34,515 nt of DNA from JAFAZJ01 sp964437145 (GCA_964437145.1 CAYTFW010000053.1:1-34515); one strand, 5' to 3'. Shown: positions 1 to 8,290, counted from the stretch's first letter. Made by a program: numbers and translations. The notes: generated from the letters alone by a model not told the origin.

Positions 1-1
1 T

Positions 2-42
2 TAAACCGGACAACTCGTGTGCTACCTAACCCGGACAACTCG
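2..42. repeat. Pair of 16-bp direct repeats, possible IS end
   Basis: Two 16-bp copies (2-17 and 27-42) differ at one base and share the core CCGGACAACTCG, with a 25-bp period. On the other strand the core reads CGAGTTGTCCGG. Spaced repeats of this kind occur at the ends of IS21-like elements, so this may be the tip of an insertion sequence lying left of the window. No transposase is visible here, so the assignment is a guess. Confidence 0.4.
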
Positions 43-71
43 CCTGCTTACGACAGCATGCCGGAGCGGCC

Positions 72-100
72 TTGCTAGGGCCACAAGCGGGCGCTATAAC
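72..100 (+). promoter_or_regulatory. Sigma70-type promoter of the tRNA-Pro gene
   Basis: A TTGCTA -35 hexamer (72-77) and a TATAAC -10 hexamer (95-100) are separated by exactly 17 bases. Transcription would start near 107, about 34 bases before the mature tRNA. The position, spacing and near-consensus -10 support the call; it has not been tested. Confidence 0.6.
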
Positions 101-140
101 CCGCGCCGCTTCGCACCCGACAGGGCGCCGAAGCCACCGC

Positions 141-217
141 CGGAGTGTAGCTCAGCCTGGTAGAGCACTAGCTTCGGGAGCTAGGGGCCGGAGGTTCGAA
201 TCCTCTCACTCCGACCA
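141..217 (+). tRNA. tRNA-Pro (anticodon CGG)
   Basis: A full cloverleaf can be drawn. The acceptor stem CGGAGTG pairs with CACTCCG. The anticodon stem CTAGC (168-172) pairs with GCTAG (180-184) around the loop TTCGGGA, which puts the anticodon CGG at 175-177. The T arm contains GGTTCGAATCC. The discriminator base is A and the CCA tail is encoded (215-217), giving 77 nt in total. It decodes CCG, a frequent proline codon in a GC-rich genome. Confidence 0.96.
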
Positions 218-233
218 ATGACGACAAAGGCTT

Positions 234-266
234 AGCCGACCCTTCGCGGTCGGCTTCGCTTTTTTT
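234..266 (+). terminator. Rho-independent terminator after tRNA-Pro
   Basis: An 8-bp perfect stem (AGCCGACC at 234-241 with GGTCGGCT at 248-255) closes a 6-base loop. It is followed within a few bases by seven T residues (260-266). It sits 17 bases past the tRNA CCA end and just before the convergent MBL-fold gene. Confidence 0.85.
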
Positions 267-271
267 GGGCA

Positions 272-1039
272 TCAGGCGCGCCGCGCGAGATAGGCATCGC
301 ACAGCTCCCTCAGACGCTCGCGCCCGAAGCTGGGGTCGTGGCCGGCGTGCACGACGCGTACCGGTAGCTGCCGCAGCCGCTTCATGGTCGAGACATAGGC
401 CGCGATGTCGGAGCCCGGCAGCTCGTCGAGCAGCGGCCCGTCATAGAGCGCGTCGCCAGAGAACAAGGTTCCGCTCCTGGCCTCCCACAGGCCGATGCTG
501 CCCGGTGAATGGCCGGGCAGATGCAGGACCTCGAAATGGCGGTCGCGGATGTCGACTACGTCGCCCTCGTCCACCATGCGATTCACCGGCGCCGGCAGCA
601 CGGCATACGCTCCCGGATCGTAGCCGTCGTGCGGCAAAGCGGTGAAGAGCTCGGGCGGAATGTCGTAACCGGCCGCGCGGATGCTCTCCAGCAACGCGTC
701 ATCCCGTGTGCCGCCGTAGAGCGAGGCGGCGCTGCCATTGGCCACTCGCTGCGCCTCGGCGCGATGAATCACGCGATCATCGAACTCGTGCAGCCCGCCG
801 ACGTGATCGTAGTGGGCGTGGGTCGCGACCGCCGTGAGCCTCTTCTCGAACAGATGCCGCGCCGCCGCCTTGAGGCTCGCCATGCCCAACCCGGTGTCGA
901 TCAGCAGATCGCGATCCCGCCCGCGGACATGCCAGATGTTGCACCGGATCAGCGGCACCACGTACGGCTCCCAGATCAGGGTGATGTCGTCGTCGATGCG
1001 ACGGAACTCGAACCATCGATCCGCGATCCGGAACGCCAT
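272..1039 (-). CDS. MBL-fold metallo-hydrolase
   Basis: A 255-aa cytoplasmic protein of the metallo-beta-lactamase fold. It has the signature HAHYDH (residues 74-79), a preceding LLIDTG strand-loop (45-50), and the later metal ligands His177 (in HLPGHSPGS), Asp196 (in FSGDAL) and His234 (in HAGHD). This is a complete dinuclear zinc site of the glyoxalase II-like type. The family hydrolyses thioesters, lactones, phosphoesters and other substrates, so the substrate is not predictable. The ATG at 1039 is preceded by a purine-rich AGGGGAGGG. The gene is divergent from the acyl-CoA dehydrogenase gene across a 77-bp gap that must hold both promoters. A link to acyl-thioester metabolism through that neighbour is only inference. 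Confidence 0.88.
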   Translation of the reverse strand: MAFRIADRWFEFRRIDDDITLIWEPYVVPLIRCNIWHVRGRDRDLLIDTGLGMASLKAAARHLFEKRLTAVATHAHYDHVGGLHEFDDRVIHRAEAQRVANGSAASLYGGTRDDALLESIRAAGYDIPPELFTALPHDGYDPGAYAVLPAPVNRMVDEGDVVDIRDRHFEVLHLPGHSPGSIGLWEARSGTLFSGDALYDGPLLDELPGSDIAAYVSTMKRLRQLPVRVVHAGHDPSFGRERLRELCDAYLARRA

Positions 1040-1116
1040 GTCGCCGCCCTCCCCTGTCCGCCCTCGATCCTAGCGTTTTCGTGCGATAGTCGGGCATCCA
1101 GAAGAGAGGAAACGCC

Positions 1117-2352
1117 ATGTCGATCGATTTCGAGATTCCCGCCGAGGCCCAGGCCATCCGCAAGAAGGTACGGCAGTGGGTGCAGGAAGAGTGCATCCCG
1201 GCGGAGAAGGAACTCGACCACAAGCCGTTGAAGGAAGTGCTCGAGCCGCTGCGCAAGAAGGCGCGCGCCCAGGGCCTGTGGTGCCCGTTCATCCCCAAGG
1301 AATATGGCGGCATGGGCTTGGGCCCGCTGGCCAACGCGCTGGTGCAGATGGAACTCGGCGAAAGCGCCCTGGGCGCTCTGTCGATGAACACCCAGGGCCC
1401 GGACGACGCCTCGATGATGACCCTGCTGGCCTACGGCAGCGAGTATCAGAAGGAGAAGTTCCTCAAGCCGATCCTCAACGGCGAGAAGCGCGTGTGCTTC
1501 TCGATGACCGAGAAGGCCGCCGGCGCCGACGCCACCGGCATGCGCACCACGGCGGTCAAGGACGGCAACGCCAACTATGTCCTCAACGGTGAAAAGTGGT
1601 TCTCCTCCTCGGCCAGCGTCGCCGACATCGCCTTCGTGATCGCCCGCACCGATCCCGACGCGCCGCGCCACAAGCAGCACTCGGCCTTCCTCGTCGAGCT
1701 GCCCAACCCCGGCTACAAGATCAAGCGCAACGTGCCCAACATGGCGATCACCGGGCCGCATTACGACCAGCTCTCCGGTGGGCATTCCGAGATCGAGATC
1801 AAGGATCTCAGGGTGCCGGCCGAGAACCTGCTGGGCGGTGAAGGCAACGGCTTCAACATGGGCCAGCATCGCCTCGCCTATGGCCGCCTGCGCCACGGCA
1901 TGCACAACATCGCCAAGGCGCAGCGCGCGCTCGACATGGCGACCAAGCGCGTCACCGAGCGCTCGACCTTCGGCGTGCTGCTGGCCGACCGCCAGGCCGT
2001 GCAGTTCATGCTCGCGGAGTGCGCCAGCGAGCTCTACATGGCCCGCCTGATGCTGCTGCACATCGCCTACAAGGCCGAGAAGGGCATGGACCTGGCGCAG
2101 GAGAACTCGATCGCCAAGGTCTTCCTGGCGCACATGGTGCACAAGGTGGTCGACACCGCGATCCAGCTGCACGGCGCGCTGGGCTACAGCCAGGATACGA
2201 TCCTGGCCAAGTGGTACACGCAGATCCGCTCGCAGCGCCTGGTCGACGGGCCGGACGAGGTCCACAAGTGGAAGGTCGGCCGCAACGTCATCAAGGCCTT
2301 CCGCCGCGACGGCACAACGGCCGCGGCCGCGGGTGGCGATCTCGGCGTCTAG
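1117..2352 (+). CDS. Acyl-CoA dehydrogenase, ACAD10/11-like
   Basis: A 411-aa flavoprotein of the acyl-CoA dehydrogenase family, which catalyses FAD-dependent alpha,beta-dehydrogenation of an acyl-CoA and passes electrons to ETF. Visible features are the flavin/substrate-loop sequence FSMTEKAAGAD (128-138), the NGEKWFSS strand region, the long helical C-terminal domain, and the near-terminal GPDEVH (378-383). The spacing and the GPDEVH ending resemble the ACAD10/ACAD11 group rather than short-chain enzymes. Substrate chain length cannot be read from the sequence. The start is supported by GAGAGGA eight bases upstream. The gene stands alone and is followed by a family A palindrome that may act as a transcription end. 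Confidence 0.92.
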   Translation: MSIDFEIPAEAQAIRKKVRQWVQEECIPAEKELDHKPLKEVLEPLRKKARAQGLWCPFIPKEYGGMGLGPLANALVQMELGESALGALSMNTQGPDDASMMTLLAYGSEYQKEKFLKPILNGEKRVCFSMTEKAAGADATGMRTTAVKDGNANYVLNGEKWFSSSASVADIAFVIARTDPDAPRHKQHSAFLVELPNPGYKIKRNVPNMAITGPHYDQLSGGHSEIEIKDLRVPAENLLGGEGNGFNMGQHRLAYGRLRHGMHNIAKAQRALDMATKRVTERSTFGVLLADRQAVQFMLAECASELYMARLMLLHIAYKAEKGMDLAQENSIAKVFLAHMVHKVVDTAIQLHGALGYSQDTILAKWYTQIRSQRLVDGPDEVHKWKVGRNVIKAFRRDGTTAAAAGGDLGV

Positions 2353-2375
2353 TAACCGGAAGCGCTACCCCTCGC

Positions 2376-2440
2376 TGTCATCCCGAGCGCAGCGAGGGAT
2401 CTAGGCCGGCCCGAGACCCCTCGCTGCGCTCGGGGTGACA
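2376..2440. repeat. Intergenic palindrome, family A copy 1
   Basis: Inverted repeat whose left arm begins TGTCATCCCGAGCGCAGCG and whose right arm is its reverse complement with one mismatch. The arms flank a 19-base centre. It lies between the convergent acyl-CoA dehydrogenase and PaaI thioesterase genes. The same unit recurs at 4098, 5339 and 10730, and as a half-unit at 26815. It resembles a REP element and could form a strong bidirectional RNA hairpin. Confidence 0.9.
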
Positions 2441-2468
2441 GCGCGTTGTCGTTCGGCGACGGTCGAAA

Positions 2469-2939
2469 CTACTCGCCGGCCAGCGTGCCGACGGCGGTGA
2501 ACTTCGCGGCGGCGGCGTCGGGCAGCACGGCGAACACCGCCGTCGCCTGCCCGACCGGCTGGGCGTCGCCGTCGGCGTAGAACACCACCTCGCCGAACAC
2601 CGTGGAGCGGCCGAGCTTCAGCGGCCGCGCCTCGGCGATGACGTCGCAATCGACGGCGGCGCGCATGAAGTTGGTGGTCAACGACACTGTGGCCATGCTG
2701 GGCTTGCGGCCCATGGCCTCGCTGAAGGCCAGCACCAGCAAGGTGTCGGCGGCGGCCATCAGCGCCTGGCCCATCACCACGCCGCCGGGACGCTGGACGC
2801 GTGGCGAGCGCGGCAGGCGAGCACGCACGCCCGTCTTGTCGATGCGCTCGATGCGCAGGCCGAGATCGGCGATCCAGGGCGAGAAGTGCCCGCCGGGAGA
2901 CACCATCGCCTGGGCTTCGTCGACCGAAATGAAGGCCAT
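2469..2939 (-). CDS. PaaI-family hotdog thioesterase
   Basis: A 156-aa protein of the hotdog-fold acyl-CoA thioesterase superfamily. The central helix region PGGVVMGQALMAAADTLL corresponds to the PaaI-type active-site helix. It is followed by beta strands such as SMATVSLTTNFMRAA and the AEARPLKLGRSTVFGEVVFY strands typical of the fold. It would hydrolyse acyl-CoA or aryl-CoA thioesters in the cytoplasm. The start ATG has a GAGAGGGGAG run upstream. It is divergent from the DUF2817 gene (61-bp gap) and convergent with the acyl-CoA dehydrogenase, so a shared acyl-CoA role is plausible but unproven. Confidence 0.85.
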   Translation of the reverse strand: MAFISVDEAQAMVSPGGHFSPWIADLGLRIERIDKTGVRARLPRSPRVQRPGGVVMGQALMAAADTLLVLAFSEAMGRKPSMATVSLTTNFMRAAVDCDVIAEARPLKLGRSTVFGEVVFYADGDAQPVGQATAVFAVLPDAAAAKFTAVGTLAGE

Positions 2940-3000
2940 GGTGTGCGCTCCCCTCTCCCCGCTACGATGGCGTCACTGTAGCATCCGCGGGTCCGCATTC

Positions 3001-4089
3001 ATGAGTTCCGTCGCCAGCCATTTCTCCCAGAGCTACGCCGAGGCGCGCGAGAAGTTCTGCGCTTCGGTCGCGGCGACCGGCGGCGGCCTGCGTTCGCTGC
3101 GCAACCCCACGCTCGGCCCCGATGGCGGGCGGCTGTTCATGGATGTCGCGCGCTTCGGCGCTGACGACGCGCCCAAGATGCTGGTGCTGATGGCCGCGAC
3201 GCATGGCGTCGAGGGCTATTGCGGCAGTGGCGCGATGATCAACTGGCTGCGTGCCGGTCGCGCGGCGACGCTGCCCGCCGACACCGGCGCGTTCCTGATC
3301 CACGGCGTGAACCCGCACGGCTTCGCCTGGATCCGCCGCGTCAACGAGGACAATGTCGACCTCAATCGCAACTTCGTCGACCACGGCAAGACCTATCCGG
3401 CCAACCCCGGCTACATCGCGCTCGCCGAGGCACTCAAGCCGGCATCCTACGACGCAGCCAGCCTAGCCGAGAGCAGACGGGTGTTCGCCGCCTTCACCCA
3501 GCAGCATGGCGCCTTCGGCTTCCAGTCGGCGGTCAGCGCCGGGCAGTACACGCATCCCCAAGGCCTGTTCTTCGGTGGCAACAAGCCGACCTGGACCAAC
3601 CGCACCATCCGCCGCGTGATCCGCGAGGAACTGGGGCACGCGCGCCTGATCGGCTGCATCGACTTCCACACCGGGCTGGGGCCGTTCGGCCATGGCGAGA
3701 TGATCAACGTCTCGCCGCCCGGCAGCGCCGCCTTCGAGCGCGCCGAGCGCTGGTACGGCGCGGAAATGACCTCGCCTGAGCAGGGCAGCTCGACCTCGGC
3801 CATCGTCACCGGCGCGGTACTCGACGCCTTCCCGCAGGAAGCGCCCGATGCCGCCTTCTGCGGCATCGCGCTGGAGTATGGCACCTACCCGGTCGACGAG
3901 GTGCTGGAGGCGGTGCGGCGCGACAACTGGCTGCACATCCACGGCGACCTGAACTCAGCGCAGGGCCGCGACTTCAAGGCCTACATGCGGGAACGCTTCT
4001 ATCCCGCCGGCGCGACATGGGCCGAGATGGTCTGGACGCGCGCCGACGAAGTGATCGGCATGGCGTTGCGCGGGCTGGCGACGAGTTAG
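3001..4089 (+). CDS. DUF2817 / M14-like zinc carboxypeptidase-family protein
   Basis: A 362-aa protein with the layout of DUF2817, a branch of the M14 carboxypeptidase/succinylglutamate desuccinylase fold. Zinc-ligand candidates are His68 and Glu71 (THGVEG) and His223 (IDFHTG). DLNRNF (120-125) matches the substrate-binding NR pair, and Glu292 in LEYGT sits where the catalytic glutamate is expected. All key residues are present, so it is probably an active amide or peptide hydrolase of unknown substrate. No signal peptide is seen. An open frame extends upstream to 2602, but that part runs antisense to the thioesterase gene; the ATG at 3001 gives the family-like start MSSVASHFSQSY. The ribosome-binding site is weak. 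Confidence 0.85.
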   Translation: MSSVASHFSQSYAEAREKFCASVAATGGGLRSLRNPTLGPDGGRLFMDVARFGADDAPKMLVLMAATHGVEGYCGSGAMINWLRAGRAATLPADTGAFLIHGVNPHGFAWIRRVNEDNVDLNRNFVDHGKTYPANPGYIALAEALKPASYDAASLAESRRVFAAFTQQHGAFGFQSAVSAGQYTHPQGLFFGGNKPTWTNRTIRRVIREELGHARLIGCIDFHTGLGPFGHGEMINVSPPGSAAFERAERWYGAEMTSPEQGSSTSAIVTGAVLDAFPQEAPDAAFCGIALEYGTYPVDEVLEAVRRDNWLHIHGDLNSAQGRDFKAYMRERFYPAGATWAEMVWTRADEVIGMALRGLATS

Positions 4090-4097
4090 GACAAGTC

Positions 4098-4162
4098 TGT
4101 CATCCCGAGCGCAGCGAGGGATCTAGGCCGCACCTGGATCCCTCGCTACGCTCGGGATGACA
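4098..4162. repeat. Intergenic palindrome, family A copy 2
   Basis: The second full copy of the TGTCATCCCGAGCGCAGCG palindrome, with its right arm ending GCTCGGGATGACA. It lies in the 107-bp gap between two co-oriented genes. If transcribed it would fold into a long hairpin, so it may attenuate read-through into the following gene. Confidence 0.9.
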
Positions 4163-4196
4163 GGATTCGGGCGGTGCCCAGGGGAGAGAAATACCA

Positions 4197-5330
4197 ATGA
4201 CCTATCCGCTGCAGCCGGCCGACCCGGCGACGCTCGGTTTCCGCATGGAGCAGATCGAGGCGCTGATCGCCTTCATCGACAAGCAGATCGGCGATGGCCA
4301 TTACCCGGGTTGCCAGATCGCGCTGGCGCGGCACGGCAAGCTGGCGTTGGTGCGCAGCTTCGGCAACGCGATCACCGATCCGGCGCCGCGCGAGGCCACC
4401 GACTCGACGCTATGGCTGCTCTACTCCAACACCAAGGTGATCTGCGCCGCGGCGTTGTGGGTGCTGGCCGAGCGTGGCGCGCTGCGCTTCGCCGACAAGG
4501 TCAGCGACCACGTCCCTGACTTCCGCCGCAACGGCAAACGCGACGTCACCCTGCTGCAGCTGATGACGCATCAGGGCGGCTTCCCCAACGCCGTGGTGCC
4601 GAAGGAGGCCTGGGAGGATCACGAGAGACTGAGGCAGGTCGTCTGCGACTTCACCCTGGAATGGACGCCGGGCTCGAAGGTCCACTACCACGGCCTGTCG
4701 GCGCACTGGACCGCCGGTGTGGTGATCGAGGCCGTCACCGGCCAGGACTTCCGCGACTTCATCCGCGAGAACGTCATCGAGCCGATCGGCCTGGGCAACG
4801 ACCTGTTCATGGGCGTCAGCCGGCCATCGGAGCTGGCGCGGATCTCCGACATGCACGTACCGCCGCCGGCGGGCGGCGCCGCGCAGAAAGACGCCGAGGC
4901 GAACACGCCGGAATGGCGGCGCGCCGGCGTGCCGGGCGGCGGCGCCTATGGCACGGCGCGCGGCATGGTCGCGCTCTATCAGATGATGCTGGCCGGCGGC
5001 ACACTTGGCGGCGCGCGCATCGTCTCACCGCGCACCTTGCAATACGCCATCCGCAACTGGACCGGCGATCGCGTCGACGAATACATGGGCATGCCCATGC
5101 ATCGCGGCATCGGCCCGCATGTGCGCGGCGACACCGAGACCATCCGCGGCTTGGGCTCCTTCGCGTCGCCGCGCACCTTCGGCCATGGCGGCGTCGGCAC
5201 GTCGTATTGCTGGGGCGATCCGGACTCCGGCGTGTCCTTCGCCTACATCACCAACAACCGCATCCCCGATCCCTGGCACACCAGGCGCCTCGACCTCGTG
5301 GCCAACTTCGTGCACGCGGCGATTCTGTAG
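4197..5330 (+). CDS. Serine hydrolase of the beta-lactamase / EstB family
   Basis: A 377-aa class C beta-lactamase-fold protein (Pfam Beta-lactamase type). The SxxK nucleophile motif is SNTK (Ser77-Lys80), inside WLLYSNTK. The second motif is the KVHYHGLSAHW stretch near residue 165, where the usual YxN is replaced by YHG. FGHGG near the C-terminus stands for the KTG/HxG motif. No signal peptide is visible, so it is probably a cytoplasmic esterase or amidase rather than a secreted beta-lactamase. The start is supported by a strong GGGGAGAG sequence 11 bases upstream. The gene is framed by family A palindromes on both sides. Confidence 0.88.
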   Translation: MTYPLQPADPATLGFRMEQIEALIAFIDKQIGDGHYPGCQIALARHGKLALVRSFGNAITDPAPREATDSTLWLLYSNTKVICAAALWVLAERGALRFADKVSDHVPDFRRNGKRDVTLLQLMTHQGGFPNAVVPKEAWEDHERLRQVVCDFTLEWTPGSKVHYHGLSAHWTAGVVIEAVTGQDFRDFIRENVIEPIGLGNDLFMGVSRPSELARISDMHVPPPAGGAAQKDAEANTPEWRRAGVPGGGAYGTARGMVALYQMMLAGGTLGGARIVSPRTLQYAIRNWTGDRVDEYMGMPMHRGIGPHVRGDTETIRGLGSFASPRTFGHGGVGTSYCWGDPDSGVSFAYITNNRIPDPWHTRRLDLVANFVHAAIL

Positions 5331-5338
5331 CGGTCTCC

Positions 5339-5403
5339 TGTCATCCTGAACGAAGCGAGGGATCTAATCTGGCCCTAGATTCCTCGCTGCGCTCGGAATG
5401 ACA
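5339..5403. repeat. Intergenic palindrome, family A copy 3
   Basis: A diverged copy of the family A palindrome (left arm TGTCATCCTGAACGAAGCG, right arm CTGCGCTCGGAATGACA). It fills the gap between the convergent serine hydrolase and MFS genes, eight bases from each gene end, and could serve both as a terminator hairpin. Confidence 0.88.
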
Positions 5404-5410
5404 GTGTGCG

Positions 5411-6637
5411 CTAGCGCATCCGCTCGCGGTTGTTGGCTTCGAAGATCAGCCCCGCAGCGGCGAGCGCGAGCGCGGCGATTGACATCACCATGACCGCGCC
5501 ATAGCCGCCGGTGTGATCGAGCAGCAGGCCGCCGATCCAGGCGCCCAGCCCGGCGCCAATGCCCATGCCGATGGTGATGCAGCCGAGGATGCGGCCGAGA
5601 TGCGCGCCGCTGTAGCGCAGGGTCGCCAAGGTGGTGATCATCGGCCCGCGCGACCCTGACGTGCTGCCGAAGAACAGGACGAAGGCCGCGAGCAGCGGCC
5701 AGTCGTCCGGTCCCCGCACCAGCCACAGCGCCACCACGCCCAGCGCCGAGCACGCGTAAGCCGCCGCCGCGCCAAGCACGCGCCCGCCGCGATCGGCCAG
5801 CCAATTGAAGCCGATCATGCCCAGCGGCATCATCAGGCCGGTGATCGCCCAGACATTGGCCGCGTGCGACAGCGTGAGCCCGCGGCTGCCGAGATAGGCG
5901 ACGATTTGCGGCGCCAGGCTGAAGATCGCCACCGACGTCATGGTGAACGACAGCGCCAGCGCCCAGAACGACAGCTCGCCCATCGCCTGCCGCAATGTCG
6001 GCCCTCTGGTGCCCGCCGGCCGGCGCAGCGCCACCACGGTGGGATCGCCCGCGGTGACGCGTTTCCACGGCAGCAGGAGGACCGGCACCATCACCGCCAG
6101 CACGCCGCAGCCCAGCACGAGGTAGGCGAAGCGCCAGTCGCGCGCCTCGATCAGCGCCTGGGCCAGCGGCGCCAGGATCATCAGCCCGATGCCGGAGGCC
6201 GACCACGCCACCGCCAGCGCCGTGCCCAGCCGAGTCGAGAACCAACGCCCGAGTACCGCGGCGTGAAAGACGCCGCCGATCGCCGCGCCCGACAGGCCGA
6301 TGGCGACGCCCAGGCCGAGATAGAGCTGCCACAGCGCGCTGGCCTGCGACGCCAGCACAGCGCCGCCACCCGCCGCGGCGAGGCCGAACAGCGCCAGCCG
6401 CAGCGGGCCCAACCGATCGACGAAAAGCCCGGTGAACGGCCCGCAGAAGCCGATGGCGATCATGGCCACGCTGTAGATCCCGGTGATCGACGCGCGCGAC
6501 GCGTCGAACGCCTGCTCGAGCCGCGGCACGAACACCGCGAAGGAGTCGTTGAAGGCGCGGGTCGCCACGCCGAGCGTGAAGCACAGCGCGACAAGGCCCA
6601 GCGGCAGCCATCGATTGGTTGGACTCATCGACTCCAT
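5411..6637 (-). CDS. MFS transporter
   Basis: A 408-aa integral membrane protein with about 12 hydrophobic helices in two halves split by a polar loop (WKRVTAGDPTVVALRRPAGTRG). GLFVDRLGPLRLA after the second helix is the MFS motif A (GxxxDRxGxR-type). The layout is that of monocarboxylate/oxalate-formate antiporter-like MFS proteins; the substrate is unknown. The open frame continues upstream to 6778, but those 47 codons are just translated family C repeat. The ATG at 6637 (MESMSPTNRW) is preferred; a second ATG lies at 6628. The purine-rich ribosome-binding site GGGAGAGGGAG comes from the end of the repeat. Confidence 0.9.
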   Translation of the reverse strand: MESMSPTNRWLPLGLVALCFTLGVATRAFNDSFAVFVPRLEQAFDASRASITGIYSVAMIAIGFCGPFTGLFVDRLGPLRLALFGLAAAGGGAVLASQASALWQLYLGLGVAIGLSGAAIGGVFHAAVLGRWFSTRLGTALAVAWSASGIGLMILAPLAQALIEARDWRFAYLVLGCGVLAVMVPVLLLPWKRVTAGDPTVVALRRPAGTRGPTLRQAMGELSFWALALSFTMTSVAIFSLAPQIVAYLGSRGLTLSHAANVWAITGLMMPLGMIGFNWLADRGGRVLGAAAAYACSALGVVALWLVRGPDDWPLLAAFVLFFGSTSGSRGPMITTLATLRYSGAHLGRILGCITIGMGIGAGLGAWIGGLLLDHTGGYGAVMVMSIAALALAAAGLIFEANNRERMR

Positions 6638-6641
6638 GTCT

Positions 6642-6769
6642 TTCTCCCTCTCCCCGCCTGCGAGGAGAGGGTTGGGGTGAGAGGCTGCCGCGAGCGGCGC
6701 GCTGTCGTCGTGCGCAACCTGAGACTCCCCCTCACCCCGACCCTCTCCCCGCGCGCGGGGAGAGGGAGA
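6642..6769. repeat. Intergenic palindrome, family C copy 1
   Basis: A ~128-bp inverted repeat whose ends read TCTCCCTCTCCCCGC and GCGGGGAGAGGGAGA. Inner arms contain GTTGGGGTGAGAGG and CCCCCTCACCCCGACC. It is homologous to the copy at 31051-31174. It sits between the divergent MFS gene and the gene at 6848. Its outer arm forms the Shine-Dalgarno of the MFS gene. Confidence 0.9.
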
Positions 6770-6847
6770 TGAAGACAATGACGCAGAGCGAAGGGTTGCG
6801 TCCGGCCGAACAGCGCGGCAGGTTCGCCGCGCGAAAGGGAGTTGGGG

Positions 6848-7612
6848 ATGGGTGAAACGTTAACAATCGACAGGCGCTATTCGGGGCCGCGCCTGACCGG
6901 CAATGGCGGTTATGTCGGCGGCGTGCTCGCGGCGCGGCTCGCGAGGAATGAGCGCGATCCGGTCGAGATCACGTACCGCGCGCCGGCGCCGTTGGAGGTA
7001 CCGCTCGACATCGAGCGTCAGGGCGACGACCGCTTGGTCCTGAAACATGGCGCGACGCTGATCTGCGAGGCGCGTCGCGCGCCGCTCGACATCGATCCGC
7101 CGCCCTTCACCGTGGACTGGACGCAGGCCGAAGCGATCTGGCGCGACGGTGGCAGCCCCGAGGGCAGCAGCTTCTACGAGTGCATCGTCTGTGGCCGCGG
7201 TCGCGCCGAAGGCGATGGATTGCGCGTCTGGGGCGGGCCGGTGAATGGCGGCGGTCTGTCGTGGTCGCTCTATCACGCGCATGCCGGCCATGCCGACGCC
7301 GAGGGCCGCATCGCGCCTGAGTTCGTCTGGGGCACGCTCGATTGCCCGGGCGCCTGGGCGGCGCAGGATCCCGACGATTGGCGCCCGGCGCTCACCGGCC
7401 GGCTGACCGTGAGCATCCTCGAGCGGCCGCGCGCCGGTGAACGCTGCGTCGTCGTCGGCTGGCGCATCGGCGAGGACGGCCGCAAGCTCTACTCGGGCAC
7501 GGCGCTCTACACCGAATCAGGCACGCTGTGCGCCAAGGCAGCGCAGACCTGGATCCTGCTCAAGGATTCCGTCGTGCCCGGCGCTGCCGACCTGCCGCGC
7601 ACGCTGAAGTGA
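6848..7612 (+). CDS. Hotdog-like (thioesterase superfamily) protein
   Basis: A 254-aa protein. GPRLTGNGGYVGGVLAARL near the N-terminus (the NGGYxGG segment) and the two-half layout, with a second half containing RLTVSILERPRAGERCVVVGWRIG, resemble double-hotdog thioesterase-like proteins in acyl-CoA gene neighbourhoods. A catalytic residue cannot be assigned with confidence. A YECIVCGRGR segment with two cysteines in the middle is unusual and could be structural. A TTG two codons upstream (6842) is in frame, but the ATG at 6848 has AAGGGAG at a good distance and is preferred. The function is unproven. Confidence 0.7.
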   Translation: MGETLTIDRRYSGPRLTGNGGYVGGVLAARLARNERDPVEITYRAPAPLEVPLDIERQGDDRLVLKHGATLICEARRAPLDIDPPPFTVDWTQAEAIWRDGGSPEGSSFYECIVCGRGRAEGDGLRVWGGPVNGGGLSWSLYHAHAGHADAEGRIAPEFVWGTLDCPGAWAAQDPDDWRPALTGRLTVSILERPRAGERCVVVGWRIGEDGRKLYSGTALYTESGTLCAKAAQTWILLKDSVVPGAADLPRTLK

Positions 7613-7657
7613 GCGCGCCCGGCTGGTGATGCCGCGTCGCGTCTGGTACTGCGGCGC

Positions 7658-8287
7658 ATGAACGACGCCGATCCCTCAGGCAATCCCAGCGACATCGCCT
7701 TCACGCCCTCGGTCAAGGCGGCGCAGAGCAGGCTCGGCTCGCGGCCAATGATGGCGAGGGCCGAGCGCGAGCGGCCATGGCGCACGGTGGTGACCGAGGA
7801 TCTCGCGCAATTCCTCGAGCATATCGACAGCTTCTTCCTCGCCACCGCGACCACCGACGGCCAGCCCTACATCCAGCATCGCGGCGGGCCGCCCGGCTTC
7901 CTCAAGCCGCTCGACGAGAAGACGCTGGGCTTCGCCGATTTCGGCGGCAACCGGCAATACATCACCGTCGGCAATCTCGCCGAGAACGATCGCGCCCATA
8001 TCTTCCTGCTGCACCACGCGACCAAGCAGCGCGTCAAGCTGTGGGGCCGCGCGCGCATCGTCGAGGGCAACGAAGCGCTCCTGAAGCTGCTGGCGATGCC
8101 CGACTACACGGCCCGCGTAGAACGCGCGATCCTGTTCGAGCTTTCCGCCTGGGACGCCAACTGCCAGCAACACATCACCGCGCGCTACAGCGAGGAAGAG
8201 ATCGCGCCGGGGATCAACAAGCTTGTCGCGCGCATCAAGGAGCTCGAGGCCGAAGTCGCGCGGCTGAGCGCGGCGACATCGTCTTGA
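7658..8287 (+). CDS. Pyridoxamine 5'-phosphate oxidase (PPOX)-family protein
   Basis: A 209-aa protein of the FMN-binding split-barrel family. The motif series is FFLATATTDGQPYIQHRGGPPGFL, then LGFADFGGNRQYITVGNL and AHIFLLHHATKQRVKLWGRARI, the typical order of the PPOX barrel strands. The C-terminus ends in a charged helix (INKLVARIKELEAEVARL) that may be a short coiled coil. It probably binds FMN, F420 or heme; which one is not determinable. Substrates of such stand-alone PPOX proteins are mostly unknown. It is followed directly by a family B palindrome and then by a second PPOX protein gene fused to an acetyltransferase, so the two may work together. Confidence 0.85.
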   Translation: MNDADPSGNPSDIAFTPSVKAAQSRLGSRPMMARAERERPWRTVVTEDLAQFLEHIDSFFLATATTDGQPYIQHRGGPPGFLKPLDEKTLGFADFGGNRQYITVGNLAENDRAHIFLLHHATKQRVKLWGRARIVEGNEALLKLLAMPDYTARVERAILFELSAWDANCQQHITARYSEEEIAPGINKLVARIKELEAEVARLSAATSS

Positions 8288-8290
8288 GTC

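Noticed and set aside
976..2265. 429-codon minus-strand open frame opposite the acyl-CoA dehydrogenase
   Set aside because: Shadow frame; the opposite strand carries all family motifs and a good ribosome-binding site.
2602..3000. N-terminal extension of the DUF2817 gene
   Set aside because: It runs antisense through the PaaI thioesterase gene, and the family begins at the ATG at 3001.
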